Below are positions 47,275 through 59,700 of a stretch of 64,000 bases of DNA, one piece after another. Source of the DNA: Quillaja saponaria (lineage: Eukaryota; Streptophyta; Magnoliopsida; Fabales; Quillajaceae). The notes beneath the pieces were generated by a model. It saw nothing but the letters and a program-made list of their open reading frames with translations. It was not told where the DNA came from and ran no database searches. Location of the stretch: NCBI GenBank assembly GCA_029379385.1, contig CM055605.1, positions 11,939,001 to 12,003,000 on the forward strand, in the 5' to 3' direction. The position numbers were made by a program, and so were the translations under genes. Each line of letters opens with the position of its first letter. The first letter of the stretch is position 1.

Positions 47275-50200
47275 ATGATGCTCGATTTGGGTCCTTTTTC
47301 GGGCGAGAAGTTCGACCCGAAGAAGTGGATCAACTCGGCATGTCAGACTCGGCATCCCCAGGAATCGTTGGACAATCACTTGGTGGATCTGGAAATGAAG
47401 CTCCAGATGGTGTCCGAGGAGATTGCTGCATCACTCGAGGAACAGAGCACCGCCTCTCTCCTCCGCATGCCACGTGCGTCCCGAGACGTCATTCGTTTTC
47501 GTGATGATGCCGTCTCTCTTCGCTCAGCCATCTCTGGAATCCTTCAGAAGATTGAGAAGGTACTTGGTTAGTTGGATTGCATATACTTTTTGTTAAGCCT
47601 TCTTTCATTTCCGAGAAAATTGGTGTAGTGAAAGTGAATTAAGGTCTCTAAGTTTCATTTTTCCCTAATTATCAATGAACAATTAGTTATATGAAGCAAT
47701 GGGAGTTTCTAATACCATTTTCTTCCTTTCATGAGCTGGAGGTGAACTTTTCATACCTTCACAATTAGCTAAGCAATGTATGATCTCAGTATGTGTTTTT
47801 CCGTGCACGCAAATAAGCCATAGACTGCTTAGACATAATGGACTAAATTGTAGAATTTCAATGCTCTTCCATATGTTTCTATTTCAATTATGTTAAATGG
47901 TAAAATTATAGGACTAGATATTTAAATGGGAAACACATGTATGGGTAGAACTTCATCACTTACAATGTTGATCTTGACATCTTGTTGTGAATTGTGATAA
48001 TATGTGTCTTGTGTTGTGCAAGTGCAACCCTTTTTTTTATGTCTCAGGGGAGGGAGAAGGGGGGATCTGACCCATGGCATGAAAAAGTAGCCAGGATGTT
48101 GGTTTTAGATACTCACACGGGCGGGGAACTATGCCAATAAATAGGGCTGTGCAAGGAACCAATAATAACTGAATACCCGAACCGAACCGGTAATTCAGTT
48201 CGGTTAAATTCGGGTATTTTTCTTATTCGTTTCGGTTCGGGTAGTTAAATTTAATATCCGTTATTTTCGGTTCGGTTACGGGTAGTGAGGTAGACTGCAC
48301 ATGACTACCCGTGATTACCCGAAAATCAAAATATATAATTTTTTTTTGTTATTTTTAATGTATTGTTGTATTAATTTATAATTTTGTATTTTTATTTGTG
48401 TTGAATATGTTAATATATTATGTTTTTTGTATTTTTTTTTATAATAACTAATGAATTTAAAGAGTATGAGGTTCAAAAATAAAAATATATAATTTTTAAA
48501 TTAATTTTAGTAAAATATTAATAAATTTCGAGTAACCGAATACCCGAACCGAACTAGTCATATTTTTTCGGTTTGGATAATACCTATTTTTGGTTCGGTT
48601 CATTAATTTTACTATCCAAAAATTTCAGTTCGGTTCAAAAATTTATCACTACCCAGACCAAACCAACTCGTGCACACCCCTACCAATAAATGTCATTAGA
48701 CATAAAATAAGGCATGATACATTTTGGAATTATTACAAATGGCTTGTAATTGGAACCATAATTGATACATGAAGTTGGCATTGTTTGTACTAAAAGTTAA
48801 GATCATAGTTTGAATAGAATTATCAGCAATGGCATATGATTGGTTTTAAATGATTAATGAAGTTGGAACAGTTCTTAGGAGAAGTTACAGTTATACATCG
48901 AATATGATTGTTCTACCATTTTAGCAAGCCAAGGAACTTAAGGAAATTTAACATTTTCCTTTTCAGAAAATGAGGCTTGTTAATGCATGTGGTACATGCA
49001 CCATGAAAGTGGTCCCCGAATCCTAAAGAAATAATACATTTTAAGGCTGGTTGGTCGCAAGATGCAACAATGGCAACTCAAATGACAAACCGTAGATTAC
49101 CAAGGCCAATTATGCATGTTGTATAATTGGTTGGAAATGGACAACTTACAAATAGTTGACTATGGATCATGAACTAAGTTTTCCTCAGTCTCCCCACTTC
49201 TTCTCTATTTTCTCCTTTGTTTCCTCTTTTTTTCTTTTTCTTTTTTTTTTTTTTTTTTTGGGTTTCCTCTTTTCAGAGGAGGGGGTGGTGTTTGTGAGGG
49301 GAGGGATTGGTATTGCTTTTGTACACTATTCTAAGCTAGCTGGATATGAAAGTTTGTATTTCTTAGACAAAAAGAAATTTGATTAGAGGGAGAGAAAAGT
49401 ACAAGGATGGGGGACAATACGTCATAGGAAAGAAAGAAAAGAAGAACACATACAACAAGCTAATGCAAAAGTGCTCATCAATCACTTCCATGGCATTGAA
49501 AATGCTCCACAGCTGAACTCCAAAGAAATGACAAAAAGACAATCTTATCCCAAAGAAGATGAAGTGGAGTACAAGCATCATGGAAAATCCTCCCATTGTG
49601 CTTCAACCAATACCGCAAATCACGGCAAAAACCATGCAGCGCCATAAATATTTAACAGCCATAAATAAAGATCTTGGACAAGCTCATAGAACCCAAAGTC
49701 TTGGAGAGTTTACACCAAAGAGATCAAGCCTCTGAACAGTGAATGAACAAATGCTAAATAGTCTTGTTACTTTAAAAAGGCATCACATATACATCTAGGG
49801 ACAGAGATTAGAAGGTCTCCTGCAACTAACTTATTTTTATTGACTATATTAAGAACTAGAGTTCAAACAAAAGCCTTGACCATAGATGGAAATTAAGTCT
49901 TTCAAAAAAAGTTGTTTGAGGGGAACAAGGAGGAACCAGGGGCACAAACAAGGAAGCTATAAAAGGATTTCAAGAGAAGGAGCTGGAAGGAATAACAAGA
50001 ATCAAAGTCTCCAACAATGCAGCAAGTCCTAAAGAAATAAAGATGCAGAGATTCACCATCCATGACAAGAAAAGGTGGATGAAATCAAAGTATGGTGAAG
50101 TTTACAAAGCCTACAAACTCAACTCCACTCAACTAAGCTTTAAATCCCAAACTAGTTGGGGTCGGTTGTACGAATCTTTTTCTATCATTTGCATCGATTC

Positions 50201-53200
50201 AATGCATCATTTTCAGTGATGCCTAGAGAAATTATATCATTCACAATGATTGCCCAATGCTCCCAATGTAATTCTCAGTCTCCCTCTACCTTATCTAACG
50301 TTTTCTACCTGCACCAAGTCACCTCTCCTAACATGGCGTCCATTGGCCTACATTATATGTCCAAACCATCCTAAATGATTCTTTTTCATTTTCGCTTCAA
50401 TAGGTGCCACCTCAACCTTCCTACATATCTCCTCGTTTTGTATTCTATCTTTTCTTTTAAGTCAATCATCCATTTCAATATTCACATTTCTGCCACTTCC
50501 ATCTTATGTGAGTGTCGTTTTTTAATTGCTTAACATTCGGAACCATCTTGTATGTACAAAGCCTATAAGGACGAGCAAAAATAGAAGCAAAATAACCAAC
50601 TTCAATTGATGATCCTCGTAAAAATTAATACGTATAGTCGCATACCATTAGCAATTGTATAAGTAAGCAAAGGGATAAAGAGTTAGAACCTGTGAAATGA
50701 AATTCCAATGGCTTGAATGGGTAGTGTTGGTACCAACTTTAGCATCCCAGCCATTTTACTGAAGACCAAACTTTCTGAAAGCTTGTTTCTTTAATTATTT
50801 TTCTGATAACGCTTGTTGAATGCTGCTAGTAATATACCTATTTATAACCATTACTTGGAAGTTGTGGTAAACATCAGTTGGTTATCTTTATTTATATAGT
50901 TCTGTGATCCTTGTTCACATTAAGCATTTTACACCACAAACTGAAATATTGTATTCTAGACTAACTGGCTTCATTTTCTTCATGTGGTAACCTCACGGAT
51001 CAAATATTTTTCCAGAGAGAGAACATGTTAACAGAAAATGATGCATCATCCCGTAATTTCTGTTTTTAATGTTAGACACAATCACACAATTAATTCCAAT
51101 TTCCTCCTGGGCGTTAGCTGCTGATTTTGGGATTACCCAGTTGACTTGTGTGTACAGCCAATGGCCGGTGGTGATAATTAGAGAACCATATGCCAAAACC
51201 AATAGTTAGGACTGTTTAGTTGCTCCGTTCTTCTCTTTTTTTAGGAGTCCTTGTCCTCCTTTTCCTTAATGTCCTGTTCTTTCTTAATAAGTCTTTCTAC
51301 CTTTCTCTTTATGACTTCCTCAATTTTGGATTTTTTGTAGGCTGAGGGATCATCAGCAGAATGTATAGCTGCCCTTGCTAAAGTTGACTCTGTCAAGCAA
51401 AGAATGGAAGCTGCTTACGAGACACTACAGGTGGATTGTTTATTATCGTAGTTATGGGTTATAACTTATAACTTCTTAACCACCTAGCTCTTGGAGATTT
51501 TAAATTTAATTAGCCAAACTTATATTCACAATGGAAAAATAAAAAATAAAAAAAATTAACAGGATGCTGCTGGGTTAACTCAACTAAGTTCAACTGTGGA
51601 GGATGTCTTTGCTAGTGGTGATCTTCCTCGTGCTGCAGAAACCTTGGCAAACATGAGGCACTGCTTGTCTGCTGTTGGGGAGGTATCTTTTTTTGTTTGC
51701 TTCTTTTGCATAGCGCTTGAACTGAATTTTCTGAAAGGTCATGGTTTTACCATTTCTCCCCCTCCTTCCCATTCTCAATATTTAGGTTGCTGAGTTTGCG
51801 AACATAAGGAAGCAACTTGAAGTCTTAGAGGATAGGCTAGATGCAATGGTGCAGCCTCGTCTAACTGATGCATTATCCAATCGCAAGGTGACATCTCAGT
51901 CACAAGTTATTCTTTTTTCTATCACTTTTAACTCATGACAAATCAGTTTTTTTTGTCCTTTAACTTTTTTGTACTTTGCTATCATTAGGTCAATGTTGCA
52001 CAAGATCTGAGGGGAATTCTTATTCGTATTGGGAGGTTTAAATCTCTAGAGTCACATTATACGAAGGTTCATTTGAAACCTATAAAGCAACTTTGGGAAG
52101 ATTTTGATTCAAGGCAACGTGTTAATAAGTCTGCTCATGAGAAAAGCAAAATGGAAAGCCTGTCAATCAGTGCTGAATTCCATTCAAGTGGGCCTACATT
52201 ATCATTTTCTAGATGGTTACCAAGTTTCTACGACGAGCTACTGCTTTATCTTGAGCAAGAATGGAAATGGTAACATTTATATTTTCAGTCCAATTCCTCT
52301 TTACAATTGTGTAGTGCTTGGTAGTGTTATTTTTAAAATTTTATAATTCTCATGGTGGTAACAAAGACCAAAATAACTGAAATATCTAACTAAGTTGCTT
52401 ATTATGGCCAGCTGTTGTTCTGAAAAAAGAAAAAAAAAAAAAAAAACTCGAGACTATTTCTTCCTTTCGAAGAATACTAATTGTTTGAAAATTTTCAAAT
52501 GCAAGGACACAATAGATTGATGGTGCCAGAGATTGATTTATTTAGAGAAATTCCCTTATATGTAACATATTTGCCTTCAAGGTTTTTTCCAGTGCATATT
52601 ACTTGAGGAAGGTGGTTACGAACAGATGCACCTTGGAAAAAGGTAGCTAATGCAGAAGCATATAAGCCCAAACTTAAAGATAAAAGGGTCTCTTAGTTGG
52701 TGGGCTAAACCCATAGTCTTAAGTCTATTAGGGTTTATTAAATAATTATAGTTTAGGGTTACTGTTCACGGTATTGCAGCTGGTTGCTATGTTATCTTAT
52801 CATTTTATGTCTTTTTTACAAGTTATATTGGGTGGCTGAGATTACCTTTAACTTAGGGTTATACTTAATTGTCTATTGTTAAATAAAATTGAATGAGGAA
52901 CATGATTGTGGGCTTAATCAAAGCCTATACCTATAAGCTATAACTTTTATTTATGGTAAACAATAAAATAGAAACTTCTATATCTAAGCAATGTGAGACT
53001 TAACAATACTTTAGTATTATATTCCTGACACTCCCACAAGATGGAGTATATAATACTCAATCTTATATAAGTAAAATCCAATTATTAATCTCAACACTCT
53101 CGCTCACTTACAACAACATAAGAATATTAGGTCAAGCTTCAATTTGTTTGACGAACGCACTGTTGAACAGTACTTATGAACAGTACCAATGAACAATAAC

Positions 53201-53699
53201 CTTGTTGGCTGGAAAGAAATATTGCTGGATTTTCCGAAAAAATAAAAAGAACTGTTGAAATGAGGCACAACAAGATTTTTCAGGAAAATAAAAGGAGCAC
53301 TGGAGTATTGCTGGAAAGAGACAGCAGGAAAGTGCACGAAGGTATTGAATTGTCAAATCCTAAAATAAAAGAGATTTGAAAAGGAGAGGGGTTAAGCCAT
53401 CTTTTAGATGAAATAGATAACTATAGATAACTAGGGTAGAGAAAAGTGGTAATAACTAGGCTTGAAAAGATGAGATAACATAACTAGGCTTGAAAAGAGG
53501 AAATAACTAGGCTTGAATGGAGGAAATAACTAGGCTTGAATGGAGGAAATAACTAGGCTTAATGATGACTGGCTGTAAAGCCTTTTGTTTTTTCCTTCTT
53601 TTTCTTCATGTGTTGGCTAGAGAAAAGAAATAAATGATTAGGATTTTTGGAAATCGGGCCTAGATCGGGTTTAGGTTTCAAACACGTTCTGATACCATG

Positions 53700-53740
<41 letters not shown>

Positions 53741-56700
53741 TAACTTGAATTATAAAAGTAACTTGAATTATTTCTAAGACTACACTAAGGTCTTATATTA
53801 TATTTATAGTAAAACACTTATACCAAACTTGCTTATCTAAACAACGTGTGATTTAACACCTAATATAACTAAACACTAAACATATTTTAACACTTTCCCA
53901 AGCTAGAACATATATATGCTTAAGCTTGTACGAATAAAATCCAAGTTTTAAAAATCTCAACACTTTCCCAAGCTTCACTCGATTCATTCCGGTTCAAGCT
54001 GCCACAGCCCAAAAGCATGCCAGTACTCTACATTCTATGTGAGGAGGTGTCAATGTGGCAACTCCCACATTGTTAACATAGTGAGATTTCCCAACACATA
54101 TAAATAAATGAGTCTCTCCTCTTGTTATCAATTGATTGGTTTTTAAGAGTGAGACTCTAATATGGTATCAGAGTAAGGTTTTAGGCCCACCAACAAGACT
54201 CCTCTAGCAACATCTATTAATGTAAAAGTATTCTTTAGGGTTGTAACAAATTTATATTCTAAATTGTTATTTTATTTTCAAGAAACAAAGCTTCTTCTCT
54301 ATTACATGACCGTCAAACTAGAAAAATGGCTGCTAGTTGAGTTATGATCGCTTTTGCCCACACTTTGATCTTTTAAAATCTGTAAAGACTAGTAGGCTTA
54401 TCTGTGGGGATCCAGCAGAAGCCCGTGCAGAGATACCGGAAGGCAATTGCACCCCTTCAAACATATTGCAAGGTAGTATCGGAGATGAGAAACTTCAATG
54501 TGAAAACAGAAGTGAGAATAGGATGAAATCTAAAATTGAAAAATGAAAACGAAAAGGAAAAAACACAAGATGTATCCATGTTTGGCTCAATCTAGCCTTT
54601 GTCCTCATTAAAGAGATCGAAATTCACCATTTTGTTCTTGGAGAAAATACAAGTGTTTTGCTCAAAAAATATATGAAAACCCTAGAGCTAATTGCCTTTA
54701 TATATAGGCTACAAGAAAGAAATCCTAAAACATTTTCCTCGAGGGCAAGCCCCCGAACCCTCAGTTTTGTTCTCTTGCCTCCGTGTTGTGAACTAAACTT
54801 AATTTTCGAGTCATAATTATCTGCCGGGTCACACCACGAAACTTTGACCCAACGCGATAAAACAAGACAAAACACAACATTCAAGAAGATAGTTCCATGG
54901 ATTGGAATTGTTCACCAATCAATGATGCTTATTAGCATTAGTTTTAGTAGATTGAGATTTGTCACTAATCTATGATAGATATTCTGACATTGACATCGAT
55001 GAACCTATTATTGTGACACATGATTGTCATGATACTGAGGAAAACAAAGATGTTGAACAAGTGCTTGTTGAAAGTTCTAAGCATGCTTCATTTATTGTTG
55101 AAGTTGAAAGTATATTGAATGAATAGAGGATCCAACAACAGGTCAATGGAAATCAAAATCAAGTTGAGGCCACTGTTCAAAAATCATTTCTTTGTGCATG
55201 ATCTGAATATGATTATGTTAGGGAAGGCTTTATAGTGCTCTGATGTGTCGAAGTCATATGAATCTAAAAATGAGGCTAAAGCAAGCTATGTCAAAACCTT
55301 GTTTGAATTTGAAGAATAATAATGTTGGATTCTAATATGACGTATATTAATTTACACAAAAATTGAAGAGAAGCAAATCTAGAATTATTTGCAAAGAAAA
55401 CGATTTATATTTTCATTTGTGATGAATGACTGAGAAAGAGCGGCTGGAAGAAATTGTTTTTGCGGCATCCTTTGATCGTGGAAAGTTTGACTTTGACCTA
55501 AACTTATGTGGGCCGAGTTTCTCTTAACTCGGGGATTTGATGCAGGCGCATATAATTCCTAACCTAATGATGAAATGGTCTTAGTTTGTAGGCTAAACCC
55601 ATATTCTTAAGTCTATTGGGGTTTTCTAAATAATTACAGTTTAGGGTTACGGTTCTTGGTTAATGTAGCTGCTGGTTATTATGTTATTATGTTATTTATG
55701 TCCTTTTATGTCTTTTTCAACAAATTATGTTGGACAGATGAGATTACCCTTTAACTTAAGGGTTAGATTTAATTTTCTATTAGGGTTTTAGTCATATATA
55801 AATTCCTTTAGGGCTGTAAATTTTATTTCATTTTTTGATAAGTACGGTAAATAAATATTCCATATTATTATTTTATTTTCAAGAAACAAGAGTTTGTTCT
55901 CTATTACCTGGCCGTTAGACCAGAAAATCAGCCCTTTGGCTGAGTTATGCTCTCTTTTGCCCACACTTTTATCTCTTGAAATCTATAAAGACTGGTAGGG
56001 TTGATCTGTTGGGTTTTTATTCCACCAGTAGCTGTGTTTTCTTTCTCAGAAGCTCTTTTTATTTTTGCCAAGTTCACCACAGTTGGAAATGAATGATTTT
56101 AATGTGTGTCCTGTAGATTCTGACAACTCTTGTACAATTTTTGGAGATCAAGTTATTAGTACACTGGGCCCCAGGGTTGAGTCAACTGTTAGATTGAGTT
56201 CGTAATTTGATGATTTCTAGGTCTACTCATATCAGGAATTTCAAAAGAATTAGTATGGAAAGCTTAGGCCTTGCTTAGTTATGGAAAACATTTCCCATCT
56301 CCAAATATTCTAAATAAAAGGTATTTCTATATGGTGTTAATTTTCAAAGATAAGACAGAGTTTTCCAAATGAGTGATAAATAGTATCAGTAGTCCTTGGA
56401 AAACTTGTTAGGAATAATTCTCGATTGTTTGGAAAATGGAAAATTGTTTTCAATAACTAAACAGGCCCTTAATTGTTTTCAATACCTAGTGATTTTCCCG
56501 ACATCTTGTCTTTTCTTGGTTTAAGTTTCTATTTTGAGTAATTTCCCTATTTAAGAAAGGAGTAGGAAAATTCTACTTAAATTAACAGAAGGATAATTCT
56601 TCGGTGAGTCTATTAATGTTTGTCTTTTCATTCAAATACAATCATATTGTGATTGATGATGAATTAATTATTATTATTAATTTTTGATAATTAATAATTT

Positions 56701-59700
56701 CAATGATTATTTGTTATGCAAGCTCATGCTCACTGTTCAGTGTTTAAAGCTACAAAACAGTAGCATAAAGTTCTCTTCCGTCAAACCCTAATGCCTTGAA
56801 TATTTTCCATACATTCCCAAACCCTAGATTCTTTGCACCCACAAACTCCATCACCCAAATTATATACGCACAATTTAAGCCAAGAACTCTATTGGCTTTC
56901 TTCTAGAATTTCTTAACAGTCCCTAATGAAACCCTAGTGCCTTTGGTGGAGAGAATCCCCACAGATCAAAGATGCTAAACTTTAGGGATTTTAAGGGATA
57001 AAAGCTGTGAAGCACTGATACGGATACGAGTATCGGATACGATACGTATCTGATACGAAAATTCGTTAATTTTTAAAAATTAAAGATACGATACGTTAGA
57101 GATATGTTTAATTAAATAATTTTAATTATATTATATATATAATTTATAAAATAAAATTGTCATCAAATAGAGTAACAAGTAAATTCATCACATAAAATTA
57201 TCCAAAAACACAATTTAAGCAAATTCATAATTTACAAAACAACATAAAAAACAAATATAGTAACACAAGACTAGATATGTGCATTTGAAACACAAATCAA
57301 AAAACAAAACCACAGTTAGAACCATCAAGAAACAGCAAGCACATATCCAACAAGATGTCTAGAACACCCAAATTTTTTAGACACATTGAAGAGGAAGGGA
57401 GAAGGAAGCTTCGGAGGCCTCGGAGTTCACAGATCAGTCAAAGGTAGAAAGGCAAAAATGAAGAACAGAAGCTGCGAAAATCAACAGAGATGAAGAACTG
57501 AAGAAGCTCCGAAAATCTGAGGCAAATTCAACAAAAGATTGAACACAGGACCAGCGAATCAGAAAATCCCTCAACGATCAAACCCATCCGGCGAATCGGC
57601 AATTGTGAACGGAGAACTAAAGATCGAGATAAGCTTCAGGCTTCAGCCTTCGAAATCCCTAAGTCTGAGCTTTAGCCTTCGAATCCTAGTTTGAAGTTCG
57701 CAACTCGCAGAGAGAAAAGAGAGGAATTCACGAAGTAAAGAGAGAAAAGTAAACAAAATGAAGCGTTCTGTGTAAGCTGTGTATGGGAGCCGTATCCAAC
57801 CACTTTGGAGCCATATCCGAGCCGTGTCATTTTTAAAAAAAATAAAAAAAATAAAAAAAATAAAAAAAATAAAAAAATAATAATAGATACGTTTTTGATA
57901 CGTATTCCAGCGTATCGGGACCGTATCCGTGTCGGATACGCACTCGACACGGATACGACCCCTACTTTGAAGTATCGGTGCTTCCCAGGATAAAAGAGTA
58001 GCAAAAGAGATCATAACTCAACCAATGGCTGGTTTTCTAGTCTAAACAGCCAGGGATTGAGAAGAAACTATTGTTTCTTGAAAAAAAAATATTAATATGG
58101 AATAAGATATTTGTTATAGCTCTAAAAACTCTTTATATATGACTAAAATCCTAATTGACAAATAATCTTAACCCTTAAGTGAAAAGGTAATCTTAGCTGT
58201 CCAAAATAACTCGTTGATGCCACAGTAGCCGTAGCTACAGTACTGTGAACACTAACTTAAACAATAATTATTTAATAAACTCTGATAGACTAATTAAGAC
58301 TATGGGCTGAGCACACCAACTAACAAACCCTTTTAGCTTTAGATTGGGCTTTTATGCACTTGCATCAATCTCCCCGTGTCCAAAGAAACTTGGCCCACAC
58401 TAGTTCAGGTCAAACTTTCCACAATCAAAAGGATGCCAAAACAATTACTTCTAGCCACACTTTCTCTGTTGTTCTTCACAAAATGGAAGTATAAATTGTT
58501 TCCTTTGCAAAATAATTATGGCTTTTCTTCTCTTTATTTTCTATGAAAACAATATGTCCCGGATTGAAAACCGGCCTTATTGTTCTTCAGATTTAAACAA
58601 GGTTCTTCTATAACTTGCTTTAGCCTCACCTTTATCTTTATATTCATGTAAGTATAACTTTGCCAAGTCAGAGCACGCACCATAAAGCCTTCCTACACAT
58701 AATCATAATACAGGTCATGGCGTCATGCATAAAGAAACGATCTTGAACAATAGCCTTCACTTGATTTTGATTTCCATTGAATTGTTATTAGATCCTCTGT
58801 GCATTTACTATACTTTCAGCTTCAACAATAAAAGCTTTCTTAGGACTTTCAACATGCTTGTTCAACGTTCTTATATTCCTTAATTTCATGATAATCTTGT
58901 CTGACTATAATATTTTCATCCACATCGTTGTTGGAATACTTATCATAGATTGGTGACAAATCTTGGATCTACTAAAATTTCATCTAGATACACATCATAG
59001 ATTGATGGAGAATTTCAATCCATGGAACTATCTTCTTGAAGTTGTTTGTCTCCAAGACTATCTTGCAGTGAAGGGGCACAGTTGCCTTCTGGTTTCTTCA
59101 TTCTGGCTACTACTTGATCTTTATGCAGGTTGATCATCTCTTGCATAAGCTGCTCCAACATCTTTTTGCATCTTTGCAGTGTCTTGGGCTTGATTGAGAA
59201 TCCCCACATATCAAGGCTACTAGTATTTAGAAATTTTAAGGGATTTAAGAGTGAGCAAAAGAGATCATAGCTCAGCCAAGGTCTGGCTTTCTAGTCTAAA
59301 CGGCCAAAGATAGAGAAGAAACTATTTCTTGAAAATAAATATTAATTTAATTTGGAATAATATATTTGTTACATTCCTAAAAGCGCCTTTTATATGACTA
59401 AAACCCTAATAGACAACTAATCTTATCCCTTACGTGAAGGGTAATCTTAGCCGTTCAAAATAACTTGTTGATGCCACAATAGCTGCAGCTAAAGTACCGT
59501 GAACAGTAATTTAAATAATAATTATTTAATTAACCCCAATAGACTAATTAAGACTATCGGCTTAGCCTACCAACTAATAAACCCTTTTAGCTTAAGATTG
59601 GGCTTATATGCTCCTGCATCAGCCCTCCTTGTAAAACCCAAGCTCTCGTCAGAGCAGTTAGACAGGTGTTGCCCGGGGAGTCAATGAAGCTTAAATTAGT

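Larger units (their letters stand above)
52877..54212 (-). mobile_element. Nested LTR-type insertion within the 5' LTR of element 1
   Basis: Starts TGTTAAATAAAATTG, ends CTAGCAACA (TG...CA), with the perfect 5-bp duplication TCTAT (52872-52876, 54213-54217). A minus-strand primer-binding site TGGTATCAGAA (53687-53697) abuts a second repeat starting TGTTGAATATAT at 53698. The two flanking repeats share AATAAAATCCAA...AATCTCAACACT (about 53070-53100 and 53932-53965) but differ in length. A plus-strand PBS-like TGGTATCAGAGTAAGG at about 54156 hints at a composite. Inside are three to four copies of a TAACTAGGCTTGAA-type repeat (53450-53560). No coding domain. Confidence 0.7.
52648..56027 (+). 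mobile_element. Non-autonomous LTR retrotransposon (element 1) in COG7 intron 5
   Basis: Flanked by the perfect 5-bp duplication GTAGC (52643-52647, 56028-56032). The 5' LTR is 52648-52876 plus 54218-54417 (429 bp once a nested insertion is removed); the 3' LTR is 55538-56027, preceded by the purine tract GGGGATT. The LTRs share GGGTTATTAAATAATTA-like and CTCTATTAC...GAGTTATG segments. The internal part (54418-55537) has no gag-pol domain and itself contains a 381-bp insertion. Same family as the minus-strand element at 56944-59621. It is transcribed as part of the COG7 intron. Confidence 0.85.

Noticed and set aside
47235..47504. 89-codon frame overlapping COG7 exon 1
   Set aside because: Shadow of the COG7 coding frame; the COG7 frame matches the family and continues across introns.
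57643..58014. 123-codon minus-strand frame
   Set aside because: Crosses the MITE end and an A-rich microsatellite (Phe-Ile-Phe repeats); an accident of the (AAAAAT)n tract.
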